A stretch of DNA of 64,000 nucleotides from Harmonia axyridis (GCF_914767665.1 NC_059508.1:3968001-4032000), one strand, 5' to 3'; counted from the first letter of the stretch, positions 39,901 through 52,415 are shown. Numbers and translations are program-made. Notes: a model not told the origin generated them from the sequence alone.

Positions 39901-42900
39901 AAGCAAGATGATTCTTTGAACAAGCCAGCCAGGAAAGGCCCTAAGCCGGGTCCTTTGACAAGTAAACTCATGACAGATGTGAAATCCCTCCAATCAGGCG
40001 GCAACTGGTTAAACATCAGAATGGAAGCTGCGTTAGGTTAGACTGTATAAGACAAGCCAAAAGCCAGTTAGTTTAACCGATTTCTGTTACAGGGTGTTCT
40101 GCAAATGTTTTCATTGTTACTAGAGGGCCAGCAAAACGAAGTGATAAGTATGCTGTGGCAAATATATCAATCCATCCTCAGGCAGCCCCAATCATTTGCA
40201 AGAATGCGTTAGAGTTGATAATTTCTTTATCGAAAACATTTCCAAATAATCTCTTACCAGTTAAGTGTTTCAAAGAAGATGATAAGATATTATTATCACC
40301 TGTGAAAGTGAAAACAGATGGATTAGATTTCTGGGATGTGTTATTGAGACTGGATTGTTCGAGTACAAAGAAAGGAAAAAGTATACCCAAATCCAACACA
40401 ATATCTTTAATGGATTCGGAGAACACTACTTTTGATCATTCCATTTTTGGTCAGTTATTGAATATGTTGTCATCTCCTGTTATCCATAAAAATACTCACC
40501 TTACCGATAATTTATTAAGGCTCTTGTCTGTCATTACTTCAACTATGCCTGAAGTCTCTAAGAATCAAAATGGAGCTAAAAATAAGGTTAAATTACAAAA
40601 AGAAAGCTTTGCTACTCCAGTCCAGTCCATTAATTTAGCCGTTAATGTTATTACTTATAAAAGTTGCTCGGAAGATGGCTTAGAATATATTACCAATCTT
40701 CTACTGAATCTGGCAAGTTCTTCTCTAGAAATGAGTTATTTGGTAAGTATTAAATTAATAATTTTCATTGATATTTTGTGCAATCAGATTTAGAATCACA
40801 AAATTCCTTTTCCAGATATTGAATTTACTCCTAGCCGCAGCAAGCAAAATGGGGGATATTGTCAAGGGACAGATTGACCAAATGTTGGGTGAACTTAAGA
40901 ATCTTAACGGTTCTCAGAAACGCAAAATTGACGATGTTGTCCAGCCTTCATCTTCTAAAGGAACTATTGCTAATCGTTTTACCAAAGAAACTGTAGTTAT
41001 AACTGCATCTACAAAGGTCAAAACTTCCTACGATTTGCAACTACCATCTATGGTGCCTTTAACCTCTAAGTCCTCAAGTCAGGTGTTTTTCCTTAGAGTG
41101 CTTCGGGTTATAGTCAATATTAGACATTCTATTAAACAAACACTCAAAAATGGTAAGTTATATTATCTTCTAATAAAGAAAATGATTGCTGACCTAGTAC
41201 CTAATATTTTTTCCTTGCAGAAGAGTCTTCATCGTCAAGCCAAGAGTTGACACCATTGTGTGAGCAACTGTCAAAGCTTGAACCTCTATGGGAAACACTA
41301 AGTCAGTGCCTTCTTGAATTAGAACATACACCTGACCACCATGCTGTATTAGTGCTTCAGGTAATCATCCCCGCTGATTATGTTGAATGAAAAAAATCAA
41401 GTCTTGCTTTATTTCAGCCTGCAGTTGAAGCTTTCTTCTTAGTTCATTCTCCTCATCATCATAAGTTAGTTACAAGAGATAGAGATAACCAAGGAGACAG
41501 AGATAACGTTACCAGGCCTACAGCTATGCCAGCTGATTCTGAGCCTGCTGGAGGTTCCAGCAGTGGTGCCAATAAACCTGAATCATTCCTTGTAGAGGGA
41601 GATTCCAACAGCTCAGATTCTTCCACAAAACCAACCGTCCCACAGGAACAGTTGAAGTTCCTCAATTTTGCCGAAAAACATCGAACAGTTCTCAATCAGA
41701 TATTGCGTCAAAGTTCTGCTAATCTATCTGAGGGACCATTTGCTGTTTTAGTGGATCATACCAGAATACTAGATTTCGATATCAAGAGGAGGTATTTCAG
41801 AGCAGAGTTAGAGAGGATGGACGCTAATGTAAGACGCGAAGAAACGGCTGTCCATGTTAGAAGATCAAATATTTTCGAAGATTCCTTTAGGGAATTGTAC
41901 AGGAAAAGTCCTGAGGAGTGGAAGAATCGATTCTACATCGTTTTCGAAGGTAGTAATGTCACAAGTTATATTTATTTCGAAATATAAACGAAAAATTTTT
42001 CAGACGAAGAAGGGCAAGATGCAGGTGGTTTATTGAGGGAATGGTATGTTGTTATATCTCGTGATATTTTCAACCCAATGTATGCATTATTTACTGTATC
42101 TCCTGGAGACCGTGTCACATACATGATTAACTCTGCTAGTCACTATAATCCAAATCACTTGTGCTACTATAAGTTTGTTGGAAGGGTCATAGGTGAGTTG
42201 TCAAAAAAAAAAAATTACTACACTAGTTAAAAAGTAATATTCTCATATTTATTCATACTATTAGGTTAGGGATTGTACAAAAACTCTTGTAGTTATTGTT
42301 TTATGAACATCCTTTTGAGTTACTAAAAACAATTCATCAATTAAAGCTTGTGATACATATATTTTTCAATGAAAATAAAAAAATTTTCCTCTATTCAATT
42401 AAATCATTGTGATTACTTGTTGTCCAGAGAAGTAATTATTTTGTGAAAGTTACTGAATAACACAACCAATATTCTGTCATTGTTTCAGCTAAAGCTATAT
42501 TCGACAATAAACTTCTCGAATGTTACTTCACCCGTTCATTCTATAAACACATATTAGGAATACCTGTGAAATACACTGATATGGAAAGTGAAGATTACAG
42601 CTTCTACAACAGCTTAGTATACTTGATGGAAAATAATATAAGCTCTCTAGGCTTGGACTTGACATTCAGTACTGAAATCAATGAATTTGGAGTAACTGAA
42701 GTGAGGGACCTTATCCAGAATGGTAGAAATGTTCCTGTAACTGAAGAAAACAAAATGGAATATATAAGGCTTTCTTGTCAAATGAAAATGACAGGAGCCA
42801 TTAAGCAACAGTAAGTTGGATGAACAAATCCTAACTATTCATTTAATTCTCCTAATTTTTTTTTATCTCTAAATAATTATAAGTCCCTAATTTTCACATC

Positions 42901-43539
42901 GGTTTTTTTCCAGGTTAAATGCATTTTTAGAAGGCTTTTATGACATAATTCCTATGCGCCTAATATCTATTTTCAATGAGCAGGAATTGGAATTACTTAT
43001 ATCTGGATTACCAAATGTAGACATTGAAGATTTGAAATCTAATACAGAATATCATAAGTATCAATCCAACTCCCTACAGGTAGCTATATTTTTTCGCTGC
43101 ATTCATAATAATAATAATTCTTCAATACAGTGCATTTCACATATATTTATGTTTTTTTTTATTTAGATACAATGGTTTTGGAGAGCTCTAAGGTCTTTTG
43201 ATCAAGCAGACAGGGCTAAATTTCTGCAGTTTGTTACTGGAACCTCTAAAGTACCTCTCCAAGGTTTTGGCGCTTTAGAAGGAATGAATGGAGTTCAAAA
43301 GTTCCAAATTCATCGCGATGATAGATCCACTGATCGTTTACCTTCTGCCCACACTTGGTAAGTTGAATAGAAGCGTCTTATCTTTTTTATATTTGACTGA
43401 ATTCTGTTGTTCCTATGGTTTTTTTTTTCTTTCTAGTTTCAACCAACTTGATCTTCCTGTTTACGAATCCTACGATAAGCTTCGTTCAAATTTGTTAAAA
43501 GCTATACATGAATGTTCAGAAGGCTTCGGTTTTGCTTAA
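24948..43539 (+). CDS. HUWE1: HUWE1, HECT-type E3 ubiquitin ligase
   Basis: Very large HECT ligase that ubiquitinates proteins such as histones, p53 and Myc-pathway factors in other animals. Exons: 24948-25211, 26267-26506, 26569-26814, 27329-27600, 28052-28442, 29064-29165, 29223-30036, 30088-30627, 30690-30892, 32546-33113, 33753-36694, 36750-36915, 36977-37123, 37358-37505, 37636-38315, 38377-38640, 38695-39011, 39322-39698, 39813-40036, 40093-40742, 40816-41152, 41221-41360, 41418-41949, 42004-42192, 42489-42810, 42914-43079, 43167-43357, 43437-43539. Phases all agree and give 3,844 aa (human about 4,370). N-terminal armadillo-like repeats (for example RAALLKSMLNFLKKAFQD) precede a UBA at about residues 1329-1368 (LMDMGFSREHALEAL) and a WWE at about 1566-1630 (WRWFDLVTGKW). 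A BH3-like segment and acidic regions follow, then the C-terminal HECT with Cys 3811. The UIM that follows the UBA in human HUWE1 is not visible. The start MKVDRARLKK matches the family. Confidence 0.96.
31139..32309. repeat. Long inverted repeat D, triple-nested termini
   Basis: A 1,171-bp palindrome with arms of about 467 bp (31139-31605 and 31843-32309) and a spacer of about 237 bp. The ends are TACAGTGCATCCCATTTTGG and its complement. Inside, TACAGGGTG (31288) is mirrored by CACCCTGTA (ending 32161), and ACACCCTATATA (about 31483) by TATATAGGGTGT (about 31964). The outermost ~158 bp of the two arms differ at only about five positions, so it is fairly young. It fills most of the HUWE1 intron 30893-32545. 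Its end segment is also present at 21289-21387. Confidence 0.92.
33114..33752 (+). other. GC-AG intron in HUWE1
   Basis: The exon ending at 33113 is followed by GCAAGT, not GT. The exonic AAG plus GCAAGT is the strong consensus of U2-type GC-AG introns. The acceptor is TTTTGATAG, ending at 33752. Joining CCT GAA G to GA ACT GGA GGA restores the conserved LPEGTGGFLDAWLM reading. No in-phase GT donor gives this junction. Confidence 0.85.
41848..43539 (+). other. HECT catalytic domain of HUWE1
   Basis: The last six exons encode the HECT fold, which takes ubiquitin from an E2 as a thioester. Visible motifs are EEGQDAGGLLREW, PNHLCYYKFVGR, TEENKMEYIRL, QIQWFWRAL-type (IQWFWRALRSFDQADRAKFL) and LPSAHTCFNQLDLP, where Cys 3811 is the active-site residue. 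Its codon is split TG|T by the last intron (43358-43436). The chain ends GFGFA, close to the usual HUWE1 end. Confidence 0.93.
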
Positions 43540-43605
43540 CTTTAAACACTTGTTGTATTTAAAGACTGACAAAGGTAAGAGTGTTTTTATTGATATCGTA
43601 GATGT

Positions 43606-43611
43606 AAATAA
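43606..43611 (+). terminator. Candidate HUWE1 polyadenylation signal
   Basis: AATAAA about 67 nt after the HUWE1 stop codon, followed by an A-rich stretch. Other AATAAA hexamers occur near 44000 and 44057, so a longer 3' UTR is equally possible. Confidence 0.35.
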
Positions 43612-45925
43612 AAAAAAAAATGAATGTACAGATATAGTGTGTAAAAAACAATCTCTTTCTTTTACTAATTTAAAATGGGAAGAAAAATGAGTTAATAATT
43701 CTTGTGTGTGCAATTTCTGTTACATTAAATTGTAAAGATTTATTTATTGGGGAGCACATGTATTTTTGTAAAGCGTTTGCTGACTAGTGAACTGAACGTG
43801 ATAGAATGAATTTGATAACTCAAATTCACTCCTTAGTAATATTGGTACATCTTCAATTTTTGAGTATTGTTTGTTAACATGATCTAGAATTATTTTTATC
43901 CATAATTATTGTTTTTTAATTTCTTATCAATTGGTTGCAACTTCTTGATCATAATTTATTTCAAATGTAGTTACTTCTAAAGTTAGGCGATTATTTTTAA
44001 TAAACAATTCTCCTTTTTCCATCTTTTCATTTTATCCCCTGGAAGAAATGTACAAAATAAAACTTTTTTTTGCTGAAAAATTATTTTATTCATACCATCT
44101 GTCATGTAATTTATTTTCAATTTCTACTGAAAATACAACTGAAGAAAACATCAAATATGATATCTCGAGTTGGATGATTAGTTTCAATAAACAATTCTCT
44201 TCCTTCATTCTTTCATTTTTTCCCTTCAAAAATATGTAGTAGAAAAAAGTGAAATAGTGTTTCTATTTGAATATTAGTTGAAAACTGCAGAAACAAAAAG
44301 AAAAATTTTTTTTATTCATACTTAGGTTATATAAATGTTTTTATTTTTTATTAATAATTATATATCAGGAAAAACCATCAGAAATGATTCCTCCGATTAG
44401 ATAATTATTTTTAATGAACAATCCTCCATATTCCCTCTTTAATTTTTTCACCTTAAACCTGTTTGTTGTACTAATAAAATAAAAACAATTTTTCTGCTTG
44501 TACATTTGTTTATTTGTATCTTAGGTTAAGTACTTTCATTTTTAATTCCTACTGAAAATTATATAAACAAAAGGAACATCATATAAGAGTTCTGATTCAT
44601 GTTAGAATTATATAATGTTGTTATTCAATTTGTATAAAACGGAAACAACAAAATAAATGATTGTGAATTTCACATCTTTGATTTTATTCATTACATGGTA
44701 TATCTTGAAAAAATGAATACATTTTAACAGGTTTACTTTGGAAGCTTTAATTTTTCGTTCAGAATCAAATATTTGAAATCATTTTAATACCAAATTATTA
44801 AAAAAAATGTATTTTACATGTTCTTTTAATTGATTTATTCGTTTTCCTGGTGAACGCGTTATCAAACCGAGTTTTGTATCGAAATCTCATACATATGGTA
44901 GTTTCTGAGGAATGATCTAGAGAGCTTACGAATATTTTATTCAATACATTTTTGAAAATTTAAGTGAAGTTTTTTTTCTGAAATTATAATTGCGAATGAA
45001 AGCAAATTTCTCTTTGAATGAAAGTGATAGTACTGACCTTACAAAATATTCATTCCTACTAATTCTTACTATTGGAACTAGAAATTTTTCCACATACTGA
45101 ATACTTTTATTCATTCATTTTTTTATGTGTGAAAAACTTTTTCATTATTGTCATTAACTCTTTTCATGGAAATACAAATGAAAAGAAATAGGTACTCCAC
45201 TATCAAAGTTATTTTCGTGAATACAAAAATTGCATGGAAGATAGTTTTGCTTTTTCATTCCCAAGTAATTTTTTTTTAATTCTGATATTGACCTTGAAAA
45301 CATTTGCGTGTTTTCGTTTTATGTTGAACCAATAAATACAAATAGCCCCTGTAGAATTTGAAAGTATTTTCTTTCATCTGGAGTTTGAAACATCTCCTTT
45401 ATTTTATTAGATTTCACCACGACATAGTTATTGGACAATAAAATTTTTTTTATTTGGTCTGGGAAAACCGAGACGCCCTTATATAGGAACACGCGACACG
45501 CGTAATGATTAACCTAATTGCAATGTGGGAAGGTAATTATTATATAATGTTCATCTATAAACAATGACTAATTACAATTTTGTTATATGTACTTGAAACT
45601 CGTTGGACATTCAGACAGACACTAGTTCGCCATATTAGCTGATCAATCGCTAATTAAACTCCCACATCAGAACCTATTATTATTTCACCTATTCATTACT
45701 TGCGAACGTACGTTAACTGTATCATCCTCACAACAAAAGGAATTGTACGGTTTGAAATAATCACTAATTGGCAATGATTCAATAATCTATTTTTACCAGA
45801 AAACTTAGTTTGTCGTTTCCGATGCGCAGAATTATACACGAACAAAAAAAAATTGTTTGATCGATACTTAATCGTGAGTGGTATTGGAGTTTCGCGCTAG
45901 TTGTTCAAAGATACCTAGTTCAAAA
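43612..45925. other. HUWE1-phosphatase intergenic region
   Basis: About 2.3 kb, very AT-rich, without supported coding sequence. It contains the degenerate triplicate repeat at 43985-44590. A TTATATAGG box near 45479 is too far from the proposed phosphatase exon 1 to call as its promoter without transcript data. Confidence 0.4.
43985..44590 (+). repeat. Degenerate tandem repeat, three ~210-bp copies
   Basis: A block beginning near TTAATAAACAATTCTCC recurs at about 43992, 44185 and 44409 (TTAATGAACAATCCTCC). Each copy is followed by a pyrimidine-rich stretch, AAAATAAAA-like runs and a TTTATTCATAC- or TACTGAAAATTATA-like segment. The copies are strongly diverged. It may include the HUWE1 3' UTR. 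Confidence 0.5.
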
Positions 45926-48900
45926 ATGTGGAGAGAACGTGTTTACAATGTAAGATTTTTTGAATGATTACACATTAGATCGGTGATTTTCTTGAAAAAA
46001 CCTACGTTTTTCTTATGTTTTGATTTTAAGTTCGTTGTTGAAATTCAATTTATAGAAATTTATCGTAAAAATTTCAGGATAACTTTTTGAATTGATTGAA
46101 TACATTTTATTCCGTTGAGGCTTCTTTTTTCATTTTGTAGTTCGTGAAATTTTATGAGTTTATTGATCAAGACATAGGAAAACATGTACCTAATACCCAC
46201 GTGAAGTATTCATTTTCATGGATTATCCACATTAGGTAATTTGGATTATTTCTTTCATTTTATGAAAATTACAATTTATCACAAAATAAATTCATTATGA
46301 GACATTTTCGTGGAAATATACAATTTTCAAGTCAAATATCAGAGTTTCTCATTAGGAAAAGACATCATTAATTTTAAAAGGATGTCATTTCAAAATTACC
46401 ACAACATTGAAAGGTTTGATATTCATCATTTTACCTCTCATATTTTTCTTTTATTGCGTTTTATCGAATCTATATTTGAAATTTTCAAATGGATAGAAAC
46501 AACGAAGTAAGGTTCATTGTTTTTTAACAGATCTTTATATCATTTCGTCCCAATGTCTGTAATTTTCGAATTTCGAGCCGGAAATAATCTCAACCTACTA
46601 GGTTCCCCTCAATGGTGATGAATTCATGATAAAAAAAAATATATTTCCGTACGGATGTGAATACAAGAACTCCCGAACGGAAATACCCAAAAATTTGAAA
46701 TTTTCGGGGTAGGTTCGGATCTCGTATGCCGTTAAATTCGTTAATGGACATAATCTCACTATTGGGATTTCCGTAAATATGGCTGTTCGAAGTTTTGTTT
46801 TCCTGTTCATTTCAAAACTGCTGCAGATTCGATCGCGATGAAAATTTGCATTTGGATGTTGAATATAAAATCCAAGCTTAGTGCAATTTTTTTTTTTTTT
46901 AATTGCATCAGCTCGATTTTTTCATTCTGTAGAGGAATTAATAAATCTCGTAACAAAATCCACAGGAATTTTAGGATTCTTTGACATCCATCGGCTAATA
47001 TACCGATATCTGAAAATAATTAATCAAATACACATTCAATAAAAAAATTTCTGGCCTACTAATTATAATATTTAGGAATAACTATTATTTTCGCAATTCA
47101 AAAATTGTAGTCTTCGATTCATCTCCAAAAACATTTATGAAATAATTTCCAATGTGTTTCACAATCGATAACGGTACATTTTTTCAAACATTTCCTATCC
47201 GAAGTGTTTGTATTTATATTTATTTATTCTGATAAAAAAGATGTTATACTAGTGCATGAATGAATTTTTGAAGTTTAAGGTCTAATGACCTGATCTTGGC
47301 CTATATCATCCTGATTGGTGTTGAAACAACTAAAAATAAACTAGTGTGTCGAAATTACTTGCGACTAAATAAAAATAATGCGGTCAATAAATAAAAATGA
47401 GTTCCACCAAGGACATACATGTATATATGGATAACATTTTTGTTTGCCTATATTGAATAATTTATTTTATTTCTTGACCGATTCAATTATTTTCACAGTC
47501 GAGCGTTCGAAAGTTTAGGATGATATAGGTACATATTTCCATACATCCTGTATATCATAAAAAAATTTTCAAAATTTTCGCAAACACAATGGTCAAGCAA
47601 GAAGACAATAAATGAACTTATGCTTGACATAAAATTCATGCTGTATAACTTCGTCCAAGTGTACCTTATAATATGAACTCACAACAAAAAATTAAACTAG
47701 ACAAGATCAATTGCAAAAAAAAAATAATGAAAATATACAAATCAAGAAGCAGGCGAGGCAGGGGATGGCGGAAATTAATTTAAAACAAGTCCATTAAAAC
47801 TGTGATATTCTCCACCAAGAAAAATTTTCATCCCTCAACTTTTATTTTGGATCTTATATTTATCAATGAAGTATGCAATATATTAATGAATTTTGGTCCT
47901 AGATACGAAATTAAATGTTGTGTATGTGTTTTTCTGTACAATGGAACTATTAGGAGCATGTTCCCCTAATATGATATTTTAAAGATGATTACTTCAATTA
48001 TCTTATAAGACAGCGATAAATGTAGATATATCATTCGCACCTCGCGAAAACCGGAATCCTTGTAAAGAGTATCTGTAGGATCTTACCTCTTTCTTCAAAA
48101 TTATTTTTTTGATAGTTTTCTGGATAATCTCCAAAAGAGTGAGATGAGCTTTGGCAAGACCTCCCCATGCTGTGATATAATAACAAAATCACGAGAATCC
48201 CATTTCACACAAGAAAATTACATCCAAACACAAAATTTCGTATCAGGAACACATGGCGACTGAGGAGGTATCCGGGTCGCAGATCTTCTCCAACCAATCA
48301 TACACGAATATGGTTTGTGTGTTGCCGATTCAATTACTGCTCCTGAAATACCTCATAATTCATCATATGTTCCTGACAGGAAATTCGAACACAAAATTCT
48401 TGTTTTTTCGTAAGAATTTTCTCATCATATCCAAAAACACAAACTTTCGTATCGGGAACACATAATAACCGAGGAGGTCCCAGTTCTCCACTTAGTGTTC
48501 ATGATATACCTCATCGATCTCATATGTTCCCGATAGAAAATTCGAACACCAAATTCTGGATTTTTCGACCGAATTTAAACATTTCAAACAAGAAAATCAC
48601 AACCAAACACAAAATTTTGTATTGCAGAATTTGAATAGGCAACACAAAAAACCTATTCGTGTATGATTGGTTGCCTAGGTGAAGATCTGCGATCCGAATA
48701 CCTCCTCATTCATCATGTGTTCCTGATACGAAATTTTGTGTTTGGAAGTGATTTTCTTATGTGAAATGGGTAAATTCGGACGATAAAACAAAAATTTGTA
48801 TTACGAATTTTGTATCAGGAACATATGAGATCGAGGAGGAGTATCAGGAGCAGAAATGGAATAGGCAACACACAAAACATATTCGCGTATGATTGTTTGC

Positions 48901-51900
48901 CCAAGAGAAAATATCCGACCCGAATACCTCCTCATTCATCATGTGTTCCTGATACGAAATTTTGTGTTTGGAAGTGATTTTCTTGTGTTAAATGGATACA
49001 TTCGGACGATAAAACAAAAATTTGTAGTACGAATTTTGTATCAGGAACATATGAGATCGAGGAGGTGTATCAGGAGCAGAATTTGAGTAGGCAACACAAA
49101 AAACCTATTCGCGTATGATTGGTTGCCCAATTGAAGATCTGCGACCCAGATACCTCCTCATTTATCATGTGTTCCCGATACGAAATTTTGTGTGTGGATG
49201 TGATTTTCTTGTGTTTCATGTGTTCCTGTTACGAAATTGGTACACCAAATTCTTGTTGTTTCGTTCGAATTTACCCATTTCACACACGAAAATCAAATCC
49301 TAACACAAAAATTCGTATCAGGATCATATGATGAATGAGGAGATATCCGGGTCGCAAATCTTCTATAGGCAACCAATCATACACTAAGAAGTTTTGTGTG
49401 TTGCCTATTCGATTTTATTCCTGCTCCTGATATACCTCCCCGATCTCATATGTTCCTGTTACAAAATTGGTACACCAAATTCTTGTTGTTTCGTTCGAAT
49501 TTACCCATTTCACACACGAAAATCAAATCCTAACACAAAAATTCGTATCAGGATCATATGATGAATGAGGAGATATCCGGGTCGCAAATCTTCTATAGGC
49601 AACCAATCATACACTAAGACGTTTTGTGTGTTGCCTATTCGATTTTATTCCTGCTCCTGATATACCTCCCCGATCTCATATGTTCCTGTTACAAAATTGG
49701 TACACCAAATTCTTGTTGTTTCGTTCGAATTTACCCATTTCACGAAAATCAAATCCTAACACAAAAATTCGTATCAGGATCATATGATGAATGAGGAGAT
49801 ATCCGGGTCGCAAATCTTCTATAGGCAACCAATCATACACTAAGACGTTTTGTATGTTGCCTATTCGATTTTATTCCTGCTCCTGATATACCTCCCCGAT
49901 CTCATATGTTCCTGTTACAAATTTGGTACACCAAATTCTTGTTGTTTCGTTCGAATTTACCCATTTCACACACGAAAATCAAATCCTAACACAAAAATAT
50001 GTATCAGGATCATATGATGAATGAGGAGATATCCGGGTCGCAAATCTTCTATAGGCAACCAATCATACACTAAGACGTTTTGTATGTTGCCTATTCGATT
50101 TTATTCCTGCTCCTGATATACCTCCCCGATCTCATATGTTCCTGTTACAAAATTGGTACACCAAATTCTTGTTGTTTCGTTCGAATTTACCCATTTCACA
50201 CACGAAAATCAAATCCTAACACAAAAATTCGTATCAGGATCATATGATGAATGAGGAGATGTCCGGGTCGCAAATGTTCTATAGGCAACCAATCATACAC
50301 TAAGACGTTTTGTATGTTGCCTATTCGATTTTATTCCTGCTCCTGATATACCTCCCCGATCTCATATGTTCCTGTTACAACATTGGTACACCAAATTCTT
50401 GTTGTTTCGTTCGAATTTACCCATTTCACACACGAAAATCAAATCCTAACACAAAAATTCGTATCAGGAACATATGATGAATGAGGAGATATCCGGGTCA
50501 CAAATCTTTTGTGTGTTGCCTATTCGATTTTATTCCTGCTCCTGATATACCTCCCCGATCTCATATGTTCCTGTCACAAAATTGGTACACCAAATTCTTG
50601 TTGTTTCATTCGAATTTACCCATTTCCCACACGAAAATCACATCCAAACACAAAAATTCGTATCAGGAACATATGATGAGTGAGGAGGTATCCGGGTAGC
50701 AGATCTAATATAGGCAACCAATCATACACTAAGCCGATTTGTGGGTTGCCTATTCAATTGTACTCCTGCTCCCGATATATCTCCTCGATCTCATATGCTC
50801 CTGATACAAAATTCTCAAACCAAATTTTATATTTTCATATGAATTTACCCATTTCACTCTAGAAAATCACACCCAAACACAAAATTTCGTATCGGGAACA
50901 CATGATGAATGAAGAGGTATCCGGGTCGCAGATTGGTTGCCACTTAGGCAACCAATCATACACGATTACGTTTTGTGTGTTGCTTATTTAATTTCTAAAT
51001 TTTGAAGAGAGAATTCAAGGAAACAAAATTTAAGAATCTTTTATTTGAAACTGAACAACATATGAGTCCTAACTCTTATATTTTCGGAGTTATGAATTTT
51101 TTGAAATTCTTCTCCGGATTTCGGAACGGATGATCTCGGTTCGAATCCGTTTTGTGTATATTCATTAAATTTTGTTTGTATTTTCTTTCTTTACGTTTCG
51201 AGATATTTTGCTGAACTTTGGTGTAATATTTCAATGATAATATTCTGAAATGAAGGACATGATATAAAATTATGTATATTTTATTTCCGATACTTTGTTG
51301 AAAAATATATTCCCCTTTCTATATATCAGAAATCGGTAGATCATTCAAAAGTTTATCTTCTAGAATCACCTTTAGTTTGATAAGTTTTCAGGGTACATTA
51401 AGGCCAAAGAACACGAGTGTCATCACGGGAGACTACTTGAGCGAATTACTTGATTGGCTTACTGCCAATGTGAACACGAATCACGCAACAAAACTCTCAG
51501 ATTTACACGATGTTAATCTCATTTGCAATGGAGTTTATCTTGGAGATAAGTGAGTGAAGTATACACTATTGGAATTCCTGAACTTCGTGCTGATTATTTT
51601 TCTCACAGATATACAGCTAAAGATAAGAGATTCCTCGTTAAAAATGGTTTTACGCATGTTTTGAATGCAGCAGAAGGATTTGATTTCATGACGCAAGTTG
51701 ATACCACCCAAGATTTCTACAGGGAAGCTCGCATCAAGTATTTGGGTATACCAGGAGAAGATAGACCATCATGGAACATATCTGTTTATTTTGAATTAGC
51801 TGCTAAATTCATAGACAACGCAGTCAAAAATGGAGGTAATATCAGGCAAAACAAAAAAAAAAGTATATTGATCATACGAACTCACATTTTTTTCTATGAA

Positions 51901-52180
51901 AAGAATTCAATTTGAAAATATAATTAAATTTTGATTCACTATTTACACCAAAATAAAACTGAGTTTGTATTTTACAGGTAAAGTGTTTGTACACTGCGTG
52001 GTTGGAATATCAAGATCTGCTACATTAGTTCTGGCATATCTGATGATCTGCAAAAAGATGAACGCAGCAGAAGCTTTAGAATATGTGTTCAAACATAGGA
52101 GAATATTCCCCAATATTGGGTTTCTGCATCATTTAGCCCAACTGAATTCAGTTCTCAGAAAGAATTCAATTTTGTACTGA
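45926..52180 (+). CDS. Atypical dual-specificity phosphatase (DUSP3/13/26-like)
   Basis: Small cysteine-dependent phosphatase that removes phosphate from Tyr and Ser/Thr, typically on MAP kinases. Exons: 45926-45949 (proposed), 51392-51549, 51609-51835, 51978-52180. Phases agree and give 203 aa, the usual size of a VHR-type DUSP without a rhodanese domain. The active-site loop is HCVVGISRS with Cys 143 and Arg 149. The likely general acid is Asp 112 (GEDRPSWN). The AYLM motif that follows the loop in these enzymes is present (LVLAYLMICKKMNAAEAL). Exon 2 has no Met, so an upstream exon is required. MWRERVYN at 45926 ends exactly in phase 0 at GTAAGA and reads well into GTLRPKNTSVITGDYLSELL, but this choice is inference. 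The first intron (5.4 kb) holds the satellite array. It converges with the dynein gene. Confidence 0.85.
45950..48189. other. Phosphatase intron 1, 5' part
   Basis: No coding exon is recognised. The segment at about 46785-46870 (GTTTTCCTGTTCATTTCAAA and flanks) is related to about 21750-21815 in an EPB41L4A intron, so it is a dispersed repeat. An ATCCTGTATATC motif near 47545 resembles the TATACAGG terminus seen elsewhere in the window. Confidence 0.4.
48190..50975. repeat. Satellite-like tandem array, ~230-bp unit, with two orientation switches
   Basis: The right block (about 49216-50975) has about eight forward units. The landmark CGATCTCATATG recurs at 49441, 49671, 49897, 50127, 50357, 50556 and 50786: period 230, one 4-bp deletion and one ~31-bp deletion. 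Several adjacent units are almost identical. The middle block (about 48625-49215) has two to three units in reverse orientation with a period near 226, and the left block (48190-48625) is forward again and more diverged. Each unit contains an internal dyad: ATCAGGAACATATGA-type sequence faces TCATATGTTCCTGAT. Reading frames inside are by-products. It lies in intron 1 of the phosphatase. Confidence 0.9.
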
Positions 52181-52415
52181 ACACTGTTTTTATTGTAACT
52201 TTATATTTTATTCGATAGATTGTATTATTTTTGTATTTATATCAACACAAATATATTTGCACTGAGCTGTTCTATATTTCTCATTTCATCAGAATACACA
52301 AATTCTTCCTCAGTTTTCAATAATGAAAAAAATATATAATTGTCTGTCATTCAGTCCATAAGTGATTCATTTTCAGGAATGGAGGAAATGAAATTTTTCC
52401 TAATATTTTGTAATT
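52181..52415. other. Convergent 3' gap, phosphatase/dynein
   Basis: The two stop codons face each other across 235 bp. On the minus strand, AATAAAA occurs twice (plus-strand TTTTATT near 52188 and 52208), so the dynein 3' UTR may run almost to the phosphatase stop. No clear plus-strand AATAAA was seen, and the 3' UTRs may overlap. Confidence 0.45.

Noticed and set aside
48190..50975. Regularly spaced repeats that might suggest a CRISPR array
   Set aside because: The units are ~230 bp with no unique spacers, in an intron-bearing eukaryotic gene. This is a satellite-like tandem array.
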